Shown: piece after piece, positions 56,230 to 64,000 of the stretch | Layout: each line of letters starts with the position of its first letter | Position numbering within the stretch: position 1 is the first letter of the stretch | DNA from: Acidobacteriota bacterium | GTDB lineage: Bacteria > Acidobacteriota > Blastocatellia > Pyrinomonadales > Pyrinomonadaceae | NCBI GenBank assembly: GCA_016713675.1 | Contig: JADJOS010000001.1 | Span: 930,001-994,000, forward strand | Length of the DNA stretch: 64,000 nt | Direction of reading: 5' to 3' | Position numbers and translations under genes: made by a program | The notes under the pieces: generated by a model | What the model was told of the DNA's origin: nothing | The model's database searches: none | Seen by the model: the letters and a program-made list of their open reading frames with translations, nothing else

Positions 56230-58866
56230 ATGACCCCAGAACGCTGGCAGAAGATCAAACCAATACTCGAACGATCACTGGCTATTCCGGTGGTGGGGCG
56301 AAGTGAATTCCTCAAAGATGTGTGTGACGATGAGGAGATGCTTCGCGAAGTCGAGGCCTTTCTTGAATTTGAGAATGTCGAATCAACCGGACTGGACAGT
56401 TCGGCCTTAACGATCATCACTGATGGTTCTGTCGCAGGCTCAATGATCGGCGCGAATATCGGCCGATACGAGATCGTGTCCGAACTCGGTGCCGGCGGAA
56501 TGGGCTCGGTCTATCTTGCTATTAGAGCAGACGGTGAATTCAAGCAAAAAGTCGCACTCAAGCTGATCAAAAGCGGCATCGGCTCGGAGTCGATCCTCAA
56601 GCGTTTTTACGCGGAACGGCAGATCCTGGCCACTCTTGACCATCCGAACATCGCACATTTGATCGACGGCGGAACTACCGAAAACGGAACTCCATATTTC
56701 GTATTGGAATATGTCGAAGGCGATACGATCACCGATTTTGCCCGCACCCGCAAACTGGATCTCGAGGGCCGGCTTGATTTGTTTCGTATGGTCTGTGCAG
56801 GTGTTTCGTTTGCACATCAGAACCTTATCATTCATCGCGATCTCAAGCCGTCAAATATTTTGGTAAATAATGAAGGAATTCCAAAACTGCTCGATTTTGG
56901 CATTGCGAAACTTCTCAAAGATGATTGTGACGGGCAAACGGTCACACAGCACTTGGCATTCACGCCCGAATTCGCGTCACCCGAACAGATACGCGGGGAA
57001 AACCTGACCACGGCGACCGATGTGTATTCGCTCGGTGTTGTCCTATACCAACTGCTGACCGGCGTTCGGCCGTTCAGGTTTGAAGGAAAGAACTTTGGAC
57101 AAATAGTGCAGACGGCAAGTGAAACGGTCCCTGTTCGGCCATCGGCAGCCGACACATTGGAAATTCCGCACGATGTTGAGACAGACGCCGTGTATCCGAG
57201 GTCAAGGCTTCGCGGCGATATCGACAATATAATTCTCAAGGCTCTAAACAAGGATCCCGCCAGGCGTTATTCGTCAGTCGAACAGTTTTCCGAAGATATT
57301 CGCCGTCATTTGAAGGGGCTGCCGGTCTTTGCACGGCAGGATTCGCTTCGGTATCGGGCAGAGAAATTTGCTCGACGAAATCCGCTGGTGGTGGGATCTA
57401 TTGCCCTTGCATTTATGATACTTGTCGCGGGAATTTTCACGACAACCTATCAGGCTCGACGAGCAAATGTCGAACGAGAACGAGCCGAACGTCGCTTCAA
57501 TGAGGTCCGGGCACTCGCGAATTCGTTCATTTTTGAGATAAATGAGAAGTTCGCCGAGAGTCCGATCGAAGCCCGCGAATTGTTGGTTCACAGAGGCCTC
57601 GAATATCTCGATAAGCTTTCAACCGAGGCCGAAGGTGATGAAGAATTGCAAGGCGAATTGGCTGCTGCATATCAGAAGATCGGCAATCTTCAGTCGGAGC
57701 TCTTTAATCCCAATCTCGGAAAAACATCCGAGGCTCTACTAAGCCAGCGAAAGGCGCTTGAGATCCGCGACAAGTTGCTGGCACTAGACCCGACCAATAG
57801 ATCGCGCATTCTCGATGCCATTCAGAGCCGCATCGATGTTGCGAATATTCTATCGATGAGCGGAAAGGTTGCAGAAGCACGAGAAGAGTACCGAAAAGCG
57901 GCATCGCAGGGGGAAACCGCACTAGAATCATCGCCCGGCGACGTCAAACTCCGAAACACCCTCGCGCGAAGCTATGCAATGCTCGGCCAATCGATACTGC
58001 GAAGCGGCTCCTTGACCGGTGCTCTGGAAAATTACGAAAGAGCCCGAATTATCTATCAAAAGATCAACGATGAAAACCCAAATGTCGACACAAATTTATT
58101 GTCGCTCAGCATAATCTCGTCATACATCGGCTATGTAAAGCTGGAAATGGGCTCGACCGACGAAGCCATTAGATATTTTGAAGAGGCATTTTCGCTGACC
58201 AAGCGATCGATCGATCTGGACCCGGCGAAGCCGGGTGTTGATAACGCGATCATAATTCCGCACCTCTGGCTCGGTGTCGCAATCAGCCACATTGACCCGG
58301 ACAAGGGACTCTTCCATATTAGGCGGTCTTTGGAAATGCAGCAGGCAGTCGCCAACGCCGACCGAAAGAACCTTGGAGAACTAAATTCGATCGCGGATTG
58401 TTATCTCGAGCTAGGCCGGGCATTGACGCGGAAAGCTGAACGCGAAGGAAACCCGACTGCTGCACTGGAGTCGGCTGTCTCCGCGTTTAAGACGGCGATC
58501 AAAGATTATGAGATCGTAAAACAGGCAGATCAGCAAAACATATCTACCTTAAGACAGATCGCTTTTACTCGAACGTCTCTCGGCGATGCGTTGGGAAAAT
58601 TGGGCAAAAAGGCACTCGCCGTCGCAGCCTACGAACAGGCACTTTTCGAATCGGAACAGGTCAATCAAAAAGACGGCAATAACAGTGAATTTCGCCACGA
58701 CTTGGCATTATGCCTTTCGCGTTTGGCGGAACATCGTGTGAAACCCGCGGTGAATATCAACCGTGCGATCGCGATCCTGGAAAAACTCGTCGCCGAATCA
58801 CCTGAACACAAACAACGGCGGTTCGATCTCGAAAAGGCCAAAGCCCTTTCGGCGAAGATCACCTAG
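56230..58866 (+). CDS. Membrane Ser/Thr protein kinase with C-terminal TPR sensor domain
   Basis: 878 residues from ATG 56230 (MTPERWQKIKPILERSL), the usual start for this family; the longer frame begins inside the sigma gene. A ~70-residue helical N-terminus precedes the kinase domain (~55-320): GAGGMGSVYLA P-loop, ALKLIKSG lysine, IIHRDLKPSNILV catalytic loop, LLDFGIAKLL (DFG), TPEFASPEQIRGE activation segment. One membrane helix (PLVVGSIALAFMILVAGIF, ~390). The remaining ~450 residues outside the membrane are TPR-like repeats with a coiled-coil junction. Phosphorylates proteins in response to a periplasmic cue; coupled to the ECF sigma factor. Confidence 0.95.
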   Translation: MTPERWQKIKPILERSLAIPVVGRSEFLKDVCDDEEMLREVEAFLEFENVESTGLDSSALTIITDGSVAGSMIGANIGRYEIVSELGAGGMGSVYLAIRADGEFKQKVALKLIKSGIGSESILKRFYAERQILATLDHPNIAHLIDGGTTENGTPYFVLEYVEGDTITDFARTRKLDLEGRLDLFRMVCAGVSFAHQNLIIHRDLKPSNILVNNEGIPKLLDFGIAKLLKDDCDGQTVTQHLAFTPEFASPEQIRGENLTTATDVYSLGVVLYQLLTGVRPFRFEGKNFGQIVQTASETVPVRPSAADTLEIPHDVETDAVYPRSRLRGDIDNIILKALNKDPARRYSSVEQFSEDIRRHLKGLPVFARQDSLRYRAEKFARRNPLVVGSIALAFMILVAGIFTTTYQARRANVERERAERRFNEVRALANSFIFEINEKFAESPIEARELLVHRGLEYLDKLSTEAEGDEELQGELAAAYQKIGNLQSELFNPNLGKTSEALLSQRKALEIRDKLLALDPTNRSRILDAIQSRIDVANILSMSGKVAEAREEYRKAASQGETALESSPGDVKLRNTLARSYAMLGQSILRSGSLTGALENYERARIIYQKINDENPNVDTNLLSLSIISSYIGYVKLEMGSTDEAIRYFEEAFSLTKRSIDLDPAKPGVDNAIIIPHLWLGVAISHIDPDKGLFHIRRSLEMQQAVANADRKNLGELNSIADCYLELGRALTRKAEREGNPTAALESAVSAFKTAIKDYEIVKQADQQNISTLRQIAFTRTSLGDALGKLGKKALAVAAYEQALFESEQVNQKDGNNSEFRHDLALCLSRLAEHRVKPAVNINRAIAILEKLVAESPEHKQRRFDLEKAKALSAKIT

Positions 58867-58913
58867 AACGACCGCTCGCCTCAAGCTAAAGCCGTAAGAT
58901 CAAGCTCCGCAAA

Positions 58914-58945
58914 CAAAAAAATGACCGGCCCAAAATGAACCGGTC
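58914..58945 (-). terminator. Intrinsic terminator of the PpiD/SurA gene
   Basis: GACCGG / CCGGTC stem (58923-58928 with 58940-58945), and on the minus strand A then seven T residues follow. Lies 31 nt after the minus-strand stop, between convergent genes. Confidence 0.75.
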
Positions 58946-58976
58946 GGCTTTGATTAATTGCCAAAAGCAAAACTAA

Positions 58977-60977
58977 CTAAAAGTTAAGTTCGCTCCCCGG
59001 TGCTCCTGGTGCTCCCGGTTCGGGTGCATCGACCTTGTCAAGAGCTTCTTTGTAGATCTTGATGTAGCCGGCATCCTCAAAACGCTTTTTGGTCGCTGCG
59101 AGATAGTCGCTGAAGACGGCCGCACGTTTACGCGAGAGCATTTGCTCGAACAGGCTGCTTCGCTGTTTCGCAAAATCGGCGGTGTTGGCATCCTCACGTT
59201 TCGTGACACCGACAATCACCCAATTGTCGCCAAGCTTGATCGGCGTTTTTGTTACATCGCCGGCTTTCATTCCGTAGATCGCGTCTTCGAGAGCTTCACT
59301 GGTCGAGGCTGATGAGCCTTCTCCGAGCGGAGTGCCGAGGACGAACGCCTTCTGATCTTTAGCTTTCATGCCCTTGGCAGTGGCGGCCGCAGCAAGCGCA
59401 TCGGCGCTTGCCGTTCCGGCAGCGATCTGTTTGGCGATCTCCTCGACCTGAACACGAGCCTTATCGAGTTTGACCACATCGATGATCTGGGCTTTGACCT
59501 CGTCAAACTCAGCATCACGCGGTTCTTTACGATCAGCGAGCATTGGGATCGCAAATCCATTCTGGATCGGTGTTTTCTCGCCGACATCGTTTACAGCTTC
59601 GAGCGGGGCGACACCTTCTTCGAATTGCGGCGAAGTACCGATATCCGGAATGTTATCGCCCGGTTTGACGTACCCTGTTTCTTTGATCATCTCGGCCGGC
59701 TTCATATTTGCCAAGGGAGCAAATTCGGCGGCGGTCTTTTGAATATCTTTGGTCTGCTTGAGCGAATCAGCCACCTTCTGGGCAAGCTCAGCAGCGGCAG
59801 CATAAGCACGGCGATTGCGAAGACTGACGTCGAGCTCCTTCTTTGCGTCCTCAAAAGGCTTCGGCACATCCTCGCCGCGGCGAAGGATGAAATAACGATT
59901 TTGATATAGGATCGGCTCAGTGATCTCGCCCGGTTTCATCTTGAACAATCGCTGATACGGATCTTCGGGCTTGCTGGGATCTTCGCGGACAGGGCCGCGG
60001 AGTTTGCCGCCGAGGGGTGCAGTAGCAGGATTCTCTGATTGTCCCTTGGCCGCATTCGCAAATTCCGCTTCCGTTATCACCCCGCCATTCTTGGTCCGCA
60101 GTTGTTCAACGATCTGAGCGGCCTTGCCCTGTACTTGCGAATCAAATTCCGGTTTCGGAATACGCAATACGATCTCCTGGCCAAGTGTACCGGCTGTTCG
60201 TTTGTCCGCGGGCAGTTTGTCATATTCGGCTCGCAGGTCAGCGTCCGAGATCTGGAGCTTTTCACCGATCTTCACGGTGTTTACAAAGAGATATTTGATC
60301 TTCTTCTGCGGGACGCCGATGTAGTAGCTGGCCTTGTTCTTGTCAAAATATTCACGAAGTTCGGCATCGGTCGGAACTATCGTCTTGGAAAGTTCATTAC
60401 TGCTGACGGCAACGTACGAGAGGTCAAATTTCGTATTTTTTCGCTGAAAATCGCTCAGAACATCTTCTTCCGAAACGGTTACGCCGGAGGTAATGAAAGC
60501 ATCAAGCTTTCTGCTGCTGACATCGTCGCGAATACGCTGTTCGTACGCGGCGATGCTGCCAAACTGTTCGCGAACGTTCAATTCGTAGCGTTCCTGATCA
60601 AATGGCTTGCCGTCTTCGCTCTTATTCTGCTCACGGATCGCGGCCGCAACTTCGGCATCGCTCGCGGTCAGGCCCAATCGCTCGGCCTCGACCCGCGAGA
60701 TGCGGCTGCCGATCAGGCCATCAAGCATCATTTTTGCCGGAAAGCTGCGGCCTTGTGAAAAACGGCTATAGCTTTCCTTTTGCTGGACAAGCTCGCCGAC
60801 GGTGATCTTTTCACCTGACACGCTGGCTACCGTTTCGGTGCTGCGGGCGAGATTGGACCCCGTCGTGGTATTCGTCGAACTCCTGTTCCAAAAAACAAGA
60901 CTAACGACCATAATGACGGCAAAAATGAGAATGAAAAAATTACGCGTTTTTTCGAGACGGTTAAAGAACTTTAGCAT
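58977..60977 (-). CDS. Membrane-anchored SurA/PpiD-type peptidylprolyl isomerase
   Basis: 666 residues from the ATG at 60977 (MLKFFNRLEKTRNFFILIFAVIMVVSLVFW), an N-terminal anchor like PpiD. SurA-N-like region ~60-190 (ITVGELVQQKESYSRFSQG..MMLDGLIGSRISRVEAERLGL). Parvulin-type PPIase domains around 240-340 (one diverged, with PKKIKYLFVNTV) and a second in the C-terminal half; later sequence DKLVQ-like helical chaperone segments, C-terminus Pro/Gly/Ala. Assists folding of proteins crossing into the periplasm. Divergent from NAD kinase. An upstream extension (61112) was rejected because it lacks a ribosome site. Confidence 0.88.
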   Translation of the reverse strand: MLKFFNRLEKTRNFFILIFAVIMVVSLVFWNRSSTNTTTGSNLARSTETVASVSGEKITVGELVQQKESYSRFSQGRSFPAKMMLDGLIGSRISRVEAERLGLTASDAEVAAAIREQNKSEDGKPFDQERYELNVREQFGSIAAYEQRIRDDVSSRKLDAFITSGVTVSEEDVLSDFQRKNTKFDLSYVAVSSNELSKTIVPTDAELREYFDKNKASYYIGVPQKKIKYLFVNTVKIGEKLQISDADLRAEYDKLPADKRTAGTLGQEIVLRIPKPEFDSQVQGKAAQIVEQLRTKNGGVITEAEFANAAKGQSENPATAPLGGKLRGPVREDPSKPEDPYQRLFKMKPGEITEPILYQNRYFILRRGEDVPKPFEDAKKELDVSLRNRRAYAAAAELAQKVADSLKQTKDIQKTAAEFAPLANMKPAEMIKETGYVKPGDNIPDIGTSPQFEEGVAPLEAVNDVGEKTPIQNGFAIPMLADRKEPRDAEFDEVKAQIIDVVKLDKARVQVEEIAKQIAAGTASADALAAAATAKGMKAKDQKAFVLGTPLGEGSSASTSEALEDAIYGMKAGDVTKTPIKLGDNWVIVGVTKREDANTADFAKQRSSLFEQMLSRKRAAVFSDYLAATKKRFEDAGYIKIYKEALDKVDAPEPGAPGAPGSELNF

Positions 60978-61168
60978 CGAGTAATACCTGCAAACCTCTG
61001 GGCCTAAAATATAATTGTCTTTATGGACAAACGCCAATATTAGCAAAAAAGGCGCCAAAATCCAATGTAAAACCACGCAGCGCGCCGATAAATAGGCGCG
61101 TTTACGGCTCAAATTGCTTGATGTTTCGATACAATTCGCGGATTATTAGTTTGCAGACTAGGCTTGAG

Positions 61169-62020
61169 ATGGAAACCAAAAAGATCAGATCGGTCGCAAT
61201 CGTCGTCAAACCGAACCACGCCGAGGCAATGGCAACCGCAGTCGAACTCGGCGGCTGGCTCGCAGATCACGGTATCAAACAGATCGGCGACCCGATCTCG
61301 GCAAGCGACGCACGTCGCGAACCGACCGTTATCTCCGACGCCGACCTGATCGTCGTCCTCGGCGGCGACGGCACAATGATCTCGGCCGCACGAATGGTCG
61401 GAAACGCCGATGCCCGCGTGATGGGCGTCAATTACGGCAGTCTTGGCTATTTGACCGATTTTCGAATCGAAGAGATGTTTAACGCTCTCGAGTCGATCAT
61501 CGCCGGTGAATATGAAGTCGACCGCCGGGAAATGCTCAATGCCGAACATTGGCGCGATAGCGAACGCATCGCCGATGGCCGCGTACTCAACGACGTTGTC
61601 ATAAACAAAGCGGCACTGGCGCGGATCATCGAGATCGACGTTAAGCTGAACGGGCTGTTTGTAAACACGTTTCGTGCCGACGGACTGATCATCTCGACGC
61701 CGACCGGTTCGACCGCGTACAACCTCTCCGCAGGCGGTCCGATCATTTATCCGTCGATGAATGCAGTAGTGATAACGCCGATCTGCCCGTTCACACTGAC
61801 AAATCGGCCGATCGTCGTGCCTGACACTGCCGAGATCGAACTGCATCTGCAAGATGCGAACGAAGGCGTGTTTCTCACCTTCGACGGCCAGACAGGCCAC
61901 CGCATGCAAGCCGACGACCGCGTCGTGATCCGCAAAAGCGAAACCACGTTCAACCTAGTCCAGCCGGCGAATCGAAACTATTTTGATGTATTGCGAGACA
62001 AGCTGAAATGGGGACGATAG
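61169..62020 (+). CDS. nadK: NAD kinase
   Basis: 283 residues from the ATG at 61169 (METKKIRSVAIVVKP). Conserved DLIVVLGGDGTMISAARM (GGDG ATP-binding), VNYGSLGYLTDF, NDVVINKAALARIIEIDVKLNG, and the DGLIISTPTGSTAYNLSAGGPIIYP motif are diagnostic. Phosphorylates NAD+ to NADP+ with ATP or polyphosphate. Full length. Followed by a composite palindromic repeat. Confidence 0.97.
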   Translation: METKKIRSVAIVVKPNHAEAMATAVELGGWLADHGIKQIGDPISASDARREPTVISDADLIVVLGGDGTMISAARMVGNADARVMGVNYGSLGYLTDFRIEEMFNALESIIAGEYEVDRREMLNAEHWRDSERIADGRVLNDVVINKAALARIIEIDVKLNGLFVNTFRADGLIISTPTGSTAYNLSAGGPIIYPSMNAVVITPICPFTLTNRPIVVPDTAEIELHLQDANEGVFLTFDGQTGHRMQADDRVVIRKSETTFNLVQPANRNYFDVLRDKLKWGR

Positions 62021-62030
62021 GATATTTTCA

Positions 62031-62180
62031 CCGCAGAGGCGTGAAGACGCAGAGAACTAAAATTAACAGGATGGACAGGATGAACAAGATACTTTTTTCA
62101 TTTTGAGTAGCTTGGCGAAATCATCCTGAACATCCTGTGCATCCTGTTTGAAATACCTCCGCGTCCCTGCGGTTAAGCCG
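62031..62180. repeat. Composite palindromic intergenic repeat (nested CCGCAGAG and ACAGGATG units)
   Basis: Outer arms ACCGCAGAGGCG..GACGCAGAG and CTCCGCGTCCCTGCGGT; inner arms AACAGGATGGACAGGATG and CATCCTGTGCATCCTGTT, each complementary to its partner. Two separate imperfect-palindrome families are nested into one ~150-bp structure between nadK and the ATL gene. Both styles are common repeat types in environmental bacterial genomes. Confidence 0.7.
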
Positions 62181-62538
62181 CCGTGAACAAGCTGATCTGA
62201 TCGCTTTCGTCCGACTCGAAGCCTTCCGGCCACCATTGAAATTTCCGCAGGTCGCACTTTCCTTTGTCGCTGAAAACAACGCCCTCAGCCTCGAGCAGTT
62301 CCTGCTGAAGATTTAGCGGAATGGTCAGCCGGCCGGTCGAGCATTTGCCCTGCGAATTGATCACGCGCTGCCACGGCACGCCTTCGTCCGCCCCGTGCAT
62401 CACATAACCGACAGTCCGGGCTGTGTAACCCTCGCCCAAAACTATCGCGATCTGGCCGTACGTCATAACCATCCCGACGGGAATTTGACGAACAATGGCG
62501 TAAACCGTTTCGCGATAAGTTTTGTCGTTTACGTTCAT
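62173..62538 (-). CDS. Alkyltransferase-like protein (ATL/MGMT homologue without active-site Cys)
   Basis: 121 residues: the C-terminal domain of O6-alkylguanine-DNA alkyltransferases only. YRETVYAIVRQIPVGMVMTYGQIAIVLG and ARTVGYVMHG give the DNA-binding helix-turn-helix; the active-site PCHRV is replaced by PWQRVI (Trp instead of Cys), the hallmark of ATL proteins, which bind O6-alkylguanine without repairing it and hand it to nucleotide-excision repair. LNLQQELLEAEGV and a Gln/Trp tail follow. Overlaps the end of the composite repeat by ~8 nt. Confidence 0.92.
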   Translation of the reverse strand: MNVNDKTYRETVYAIVRQIPVGMVMTYGQIAIVLGEGYTARTVGYVMHGADEGVPWQRVINSQGKCSTGRLTIPLNLQQELLEAEGVVFSDKGKCDLRKFQWWPEGFESDESDQISLFTAA

Positions 62539-62550
62539 TTTTAAGATTCA

Positions 62551-62620
62551 GCCACGAATGACACAAATAGCACGAACAAAGTCAAAGCATAAAATTTGTG
62601 TCATTCGTGTTATTCGTGGC
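62551..62620. repeat. REP-like inverted repeat (CCACGAATGACAC family)
   Basis: GCCACGAATGACACAAATAG..CACGAA pairs imperfectly with TTTGTGTCATTCGTGTTATTCGTGGC across ~25 nt. Lies between the ATL and kynurenine-formamidase genes. Same style as the repeats at 23613 and 62031 but a different sequence family. Confidence 0.75.
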
Positions 62621-62628
62621 AAAACTTC

Positions 62629-63267
62629 CTACTCATTTCGCCTTAGGAAAGTTCTCGCAGGCGAGCCGTCGCCGGTTGCTCCGTCGTATTTTAGCGGTGC
62701 ACAGATAAGTTCGTAATCGCCGGCCGGGACTTCGCGGAGATCTACGCCTTCGAGAATGACTATCTCCTTTTCGAGCAAAGCGATATGCACCGGATGGCCG
62801 GGCGAACCGCTCTTTTCGATCGAGAGGTAGTCGATACCAACGAGGACGATCCCGTTATCGGCAAGCCGCTTGGCTGTTGCGGGTGTTATATACGAAAAAT
62901 CGGTCCGAAATCCGCGTTCCGGCTCAGACCAAAATGCGGAATTCTGCGTTTTGAAAATTATACGTTCGACCCCATCGATATTTCCGACATGTTCGGGCTC
63001 GATCGCGGTCACATCTTCGGGTACGGCGATGACTCGGCATGGGCCGACGAGTTTGGCCGGATCGATCTCGTGGATGCGTTTTGCACCGTCGATAAAATGG
63101 TTCGGCGCGTCAATGTGCGTCGCCGTGTGAACGCCGATCGAGATCTGCGAAACATTAGCCGAATCGCCGCGTTCGATCGCCTTGAACGACGCAATATCAA
63201 CACCGGGATCGCCCTTATAGATCGGCGTTCCGGCATCGATCGTGACAGTGATGTCGTATATGCTCAC
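62629..63267 (-). CDS. Kynurenine formamidase/cyclase family protein
   Basis: 212 residues starting at GTG 63267. YDITVTIDAGTPIYKGDPGVDI at the start, the metal-binding HTATHIDAPNHFIDG (HxxTHxDxPxH) and GIDYLSIEKSGSPGHPVHIALLEKEIVILEGVDL in the second half are typical of the cyclase (PF04199-type) family including KynB. Hydrolyses N-formyl-kynurenine in tryptophan breakdown; related proteins act on other amides and esters, so the assignment is to the family. Its GTG overlaps the stop of the upstream gene (TAGTG), showing translational coupling. Confidence 0.9.
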   Translation of the reverse strand: MSIYDITVTIDAGTPIYKGDPGVDIASFKAIERGDSANVSQISIGVHTATHIDAPNHFIDGAKRIHEIDPAKLVGPCRVIAVPEDVTAIEPEHVGNIDGVERIIFKTQNSAFWSEPERGFRTDFSYITPATAKRLADNGIVLVGIDYLSIEKSGSPGHPVHIALLEKEIVILEGVDLREVPAGDYELICAPLKYDGATGDGSPARTFLRRNE

Positions 63268-63974
63268 TACTTGATCCCCTCAAAATTACTCTCGACCTTT
63301 CTTGGCTTGAAGACCGAGTTTGCACCACTCCTTACCAACTTTCCGCTGCGATTTGCGACAAATTTTTGGCGGTAGAAAACAGGCGCCTTTCCGGTTCGAA
63401 CTGTTACCTTCCAGGCGGATTCTGTCTCGGTGTCCATGATCTTTTCAGCTTGAAACCAGCCAATAGATCGCGGTTTGCCGTTCGAAAATTCCATAACGTC
63501 AACGCCAATGCCGCCTTGGCCCTGATGCATCCCGCCGCCAAACGAGAGCGAAAATTCGTCCAGGCCGTTCGCATTCAAGTCCCGAATGGAATTGATCTGC
63601 AGCGTCCAACCGCTCTGATCGCCCCAGATTCCGACCAGCTTATCGTTCTCAAAAATAACGATCGCAACTGTGCCAAGACCATTTCCGGTCTGGCAAACCT
63701 GGTAAAACGCCGCCTTTTGAACAGCTCCCTTTTTAGTGAACTTTCCGCTCACTTCGCCCGCTAGTTCCGGGTCGACCGCGCAGCCATCGCTCTGATACTT
63801 TGCCTTTAGTTTCGGCAGTACACTTTGCTCAAAAACGGCCTGCTCTGCGTCCGGCAACATCGGCAATTCGTCGAGCAGCTCAATGGTCGGATCGTAGATC
63901 ACAAGCGTTTTTTGGGCTGATATGGGAATTGCAGAGACAATAAACAACAGGGCAATAAAAATAATAGGTCGCAT
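63267..63974 (-). CDS. Exported protein of unknown function
   Basis: 235 residues. Clear signal peptide (MRPIIFIALLFIVSAIPISAQ). The mature part has IRDLNANGLDEFSLSFGGGMHQGQGGIGVDVMEF, resembling an FG-GAP/VCBS-type single unit with Asp/Asn-rich loop, and IVIFENDKLVGIWGDQSGWTLQIN. Paired cysteines near 66 and 90. No enzymatic motif recognised. Co-transcribed with the cyclase gene. The remaining 26 nt of the window after 63974 show no further feature. Confidence 0.7.
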   Translation of the reverse strand: MRPIIFIALLFIVSAIPISAQKTLVIYDPTIELLDELPMLPDAEQAVFEQSVLPKLKAKYQSDGCAVDPELAGEVSGKFTKKGAVQKAAFYQVCQTGNGLGTVAIVIFENDKLVGIWGDQSGWTLQINSIRDLNANGLDEFSLSFGGGMHQGQGGIGVDVMEFSNGKPRSIGWFQAEKIMDTETESAWKVTVRTGKAPVFYRQKFVANRSGKLVRSGANSVFKPRKVESNFEGIK

Positions 63975-64000
63975 ATTCTGAAAGAATAATCTATTGACCT

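Overview
The window looks like chromosome from a member of the Acidobacteriota, most likely class Blastocatellia (Pyrinomonadales-like). This is an inference from gene content: an Oar-type TonB-dependent receptor with an N-terminal carboxypeptidase-regulatory domain, an ECF sigma factor next to a TPR-bearing Ser/Thr kinase, many secreted peptidases with signal peptides, and small CPxC zinc-ribbon proteins fused to SH3 or membrane segments. There is no rRNA, CRISPR array, prophage or recognisable transposase gene. One tRNA is present, and it is the selenocysteine tRNA.

Layout. 0-5.3 kb: end of guaA, a DUF3828 lipoprotein, an M61 peptidase broken by an in-frame stop, and a secreted surface protein. 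5.4-8.8 kb (minus strand): a MATE exporter and a four-gene set (SRPBCC, two DoxX-like membrane proteins, DUF1428). 8.8-13.8 kb: zinc-ribbon/SH3 protein, a small orphan zinc-ribbon protein, S1/P1 nuclease, M20 peptidase, tRNA-Sec and dprA. 14-17.4 kb: topA and a methyltransferase, followed by a 217-nt stretch with no T on the plus strand that is probably a sequencing artefact. 17.7-21.7 kb: M28 peptidase, a membrane protein, a GNAT and a CbbQ/MoxR-type ATPase. 21.7-23.7 kb: a five-copy 21-bp repeat array, an HTH regulator and, translationally coupled to it, a secreted protein with a C-terminal NADAR domain. This is the most unusual locus in the window. 23.8-30.2 kb: TonB receptor (frameshifted) and a GC-rich divergent DHA2 exporter/LysR pair. 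30.4-32.3 kb: a secreted PKD/Fn3 protein.

32.7-42.1 kb is bounded by two near-identical ~148-bp repeats in inverted orientation. Their outer halves are built of short TTGTCGC-type direct subrepeats and their inner halves carry a 22-bp perfect palindrome. Between them lie a catalytically degenerate M1 peptidase homologue, a PHP-domain protein (frameshifted), a Dabb protein, a CrtC/AttH lipocalin, an SRPBCC protein, an MHS transporter, a thioredoxin-like protein and an AADC-type PLP decarboxylase. 42.4-48.1 kb: zinc-dependent phospholipase C (frameshifted), a small membrane protein and two APC amino-acid permeases. 48.2-51.2 kb: asnB plus a glycosyltransferase. 51.3-55.1 kb: DASS transporter and an M12-type metalloprotease with FG-GAP repeats (both frameshifted). 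55.6-64 kb: ECF sigma factor and kinase, PpiD/SurA-like isomerase, NAD kinase, alkyltransferase-like protein, kynurenine-formamidase-type cyclase and a secreted hypothetical protein.

Six genes carry a single lesion each (five +1/-1 shifts and one nonsense codon), all in otherwise well-conserved reading frames. Together with the T-free block this points to imperfect consensus sequence, such as a metagenome-assembled or error-prone assembly, at least as much as to gene decay. Four intergenic spots carry REP-like palindromic repeats.
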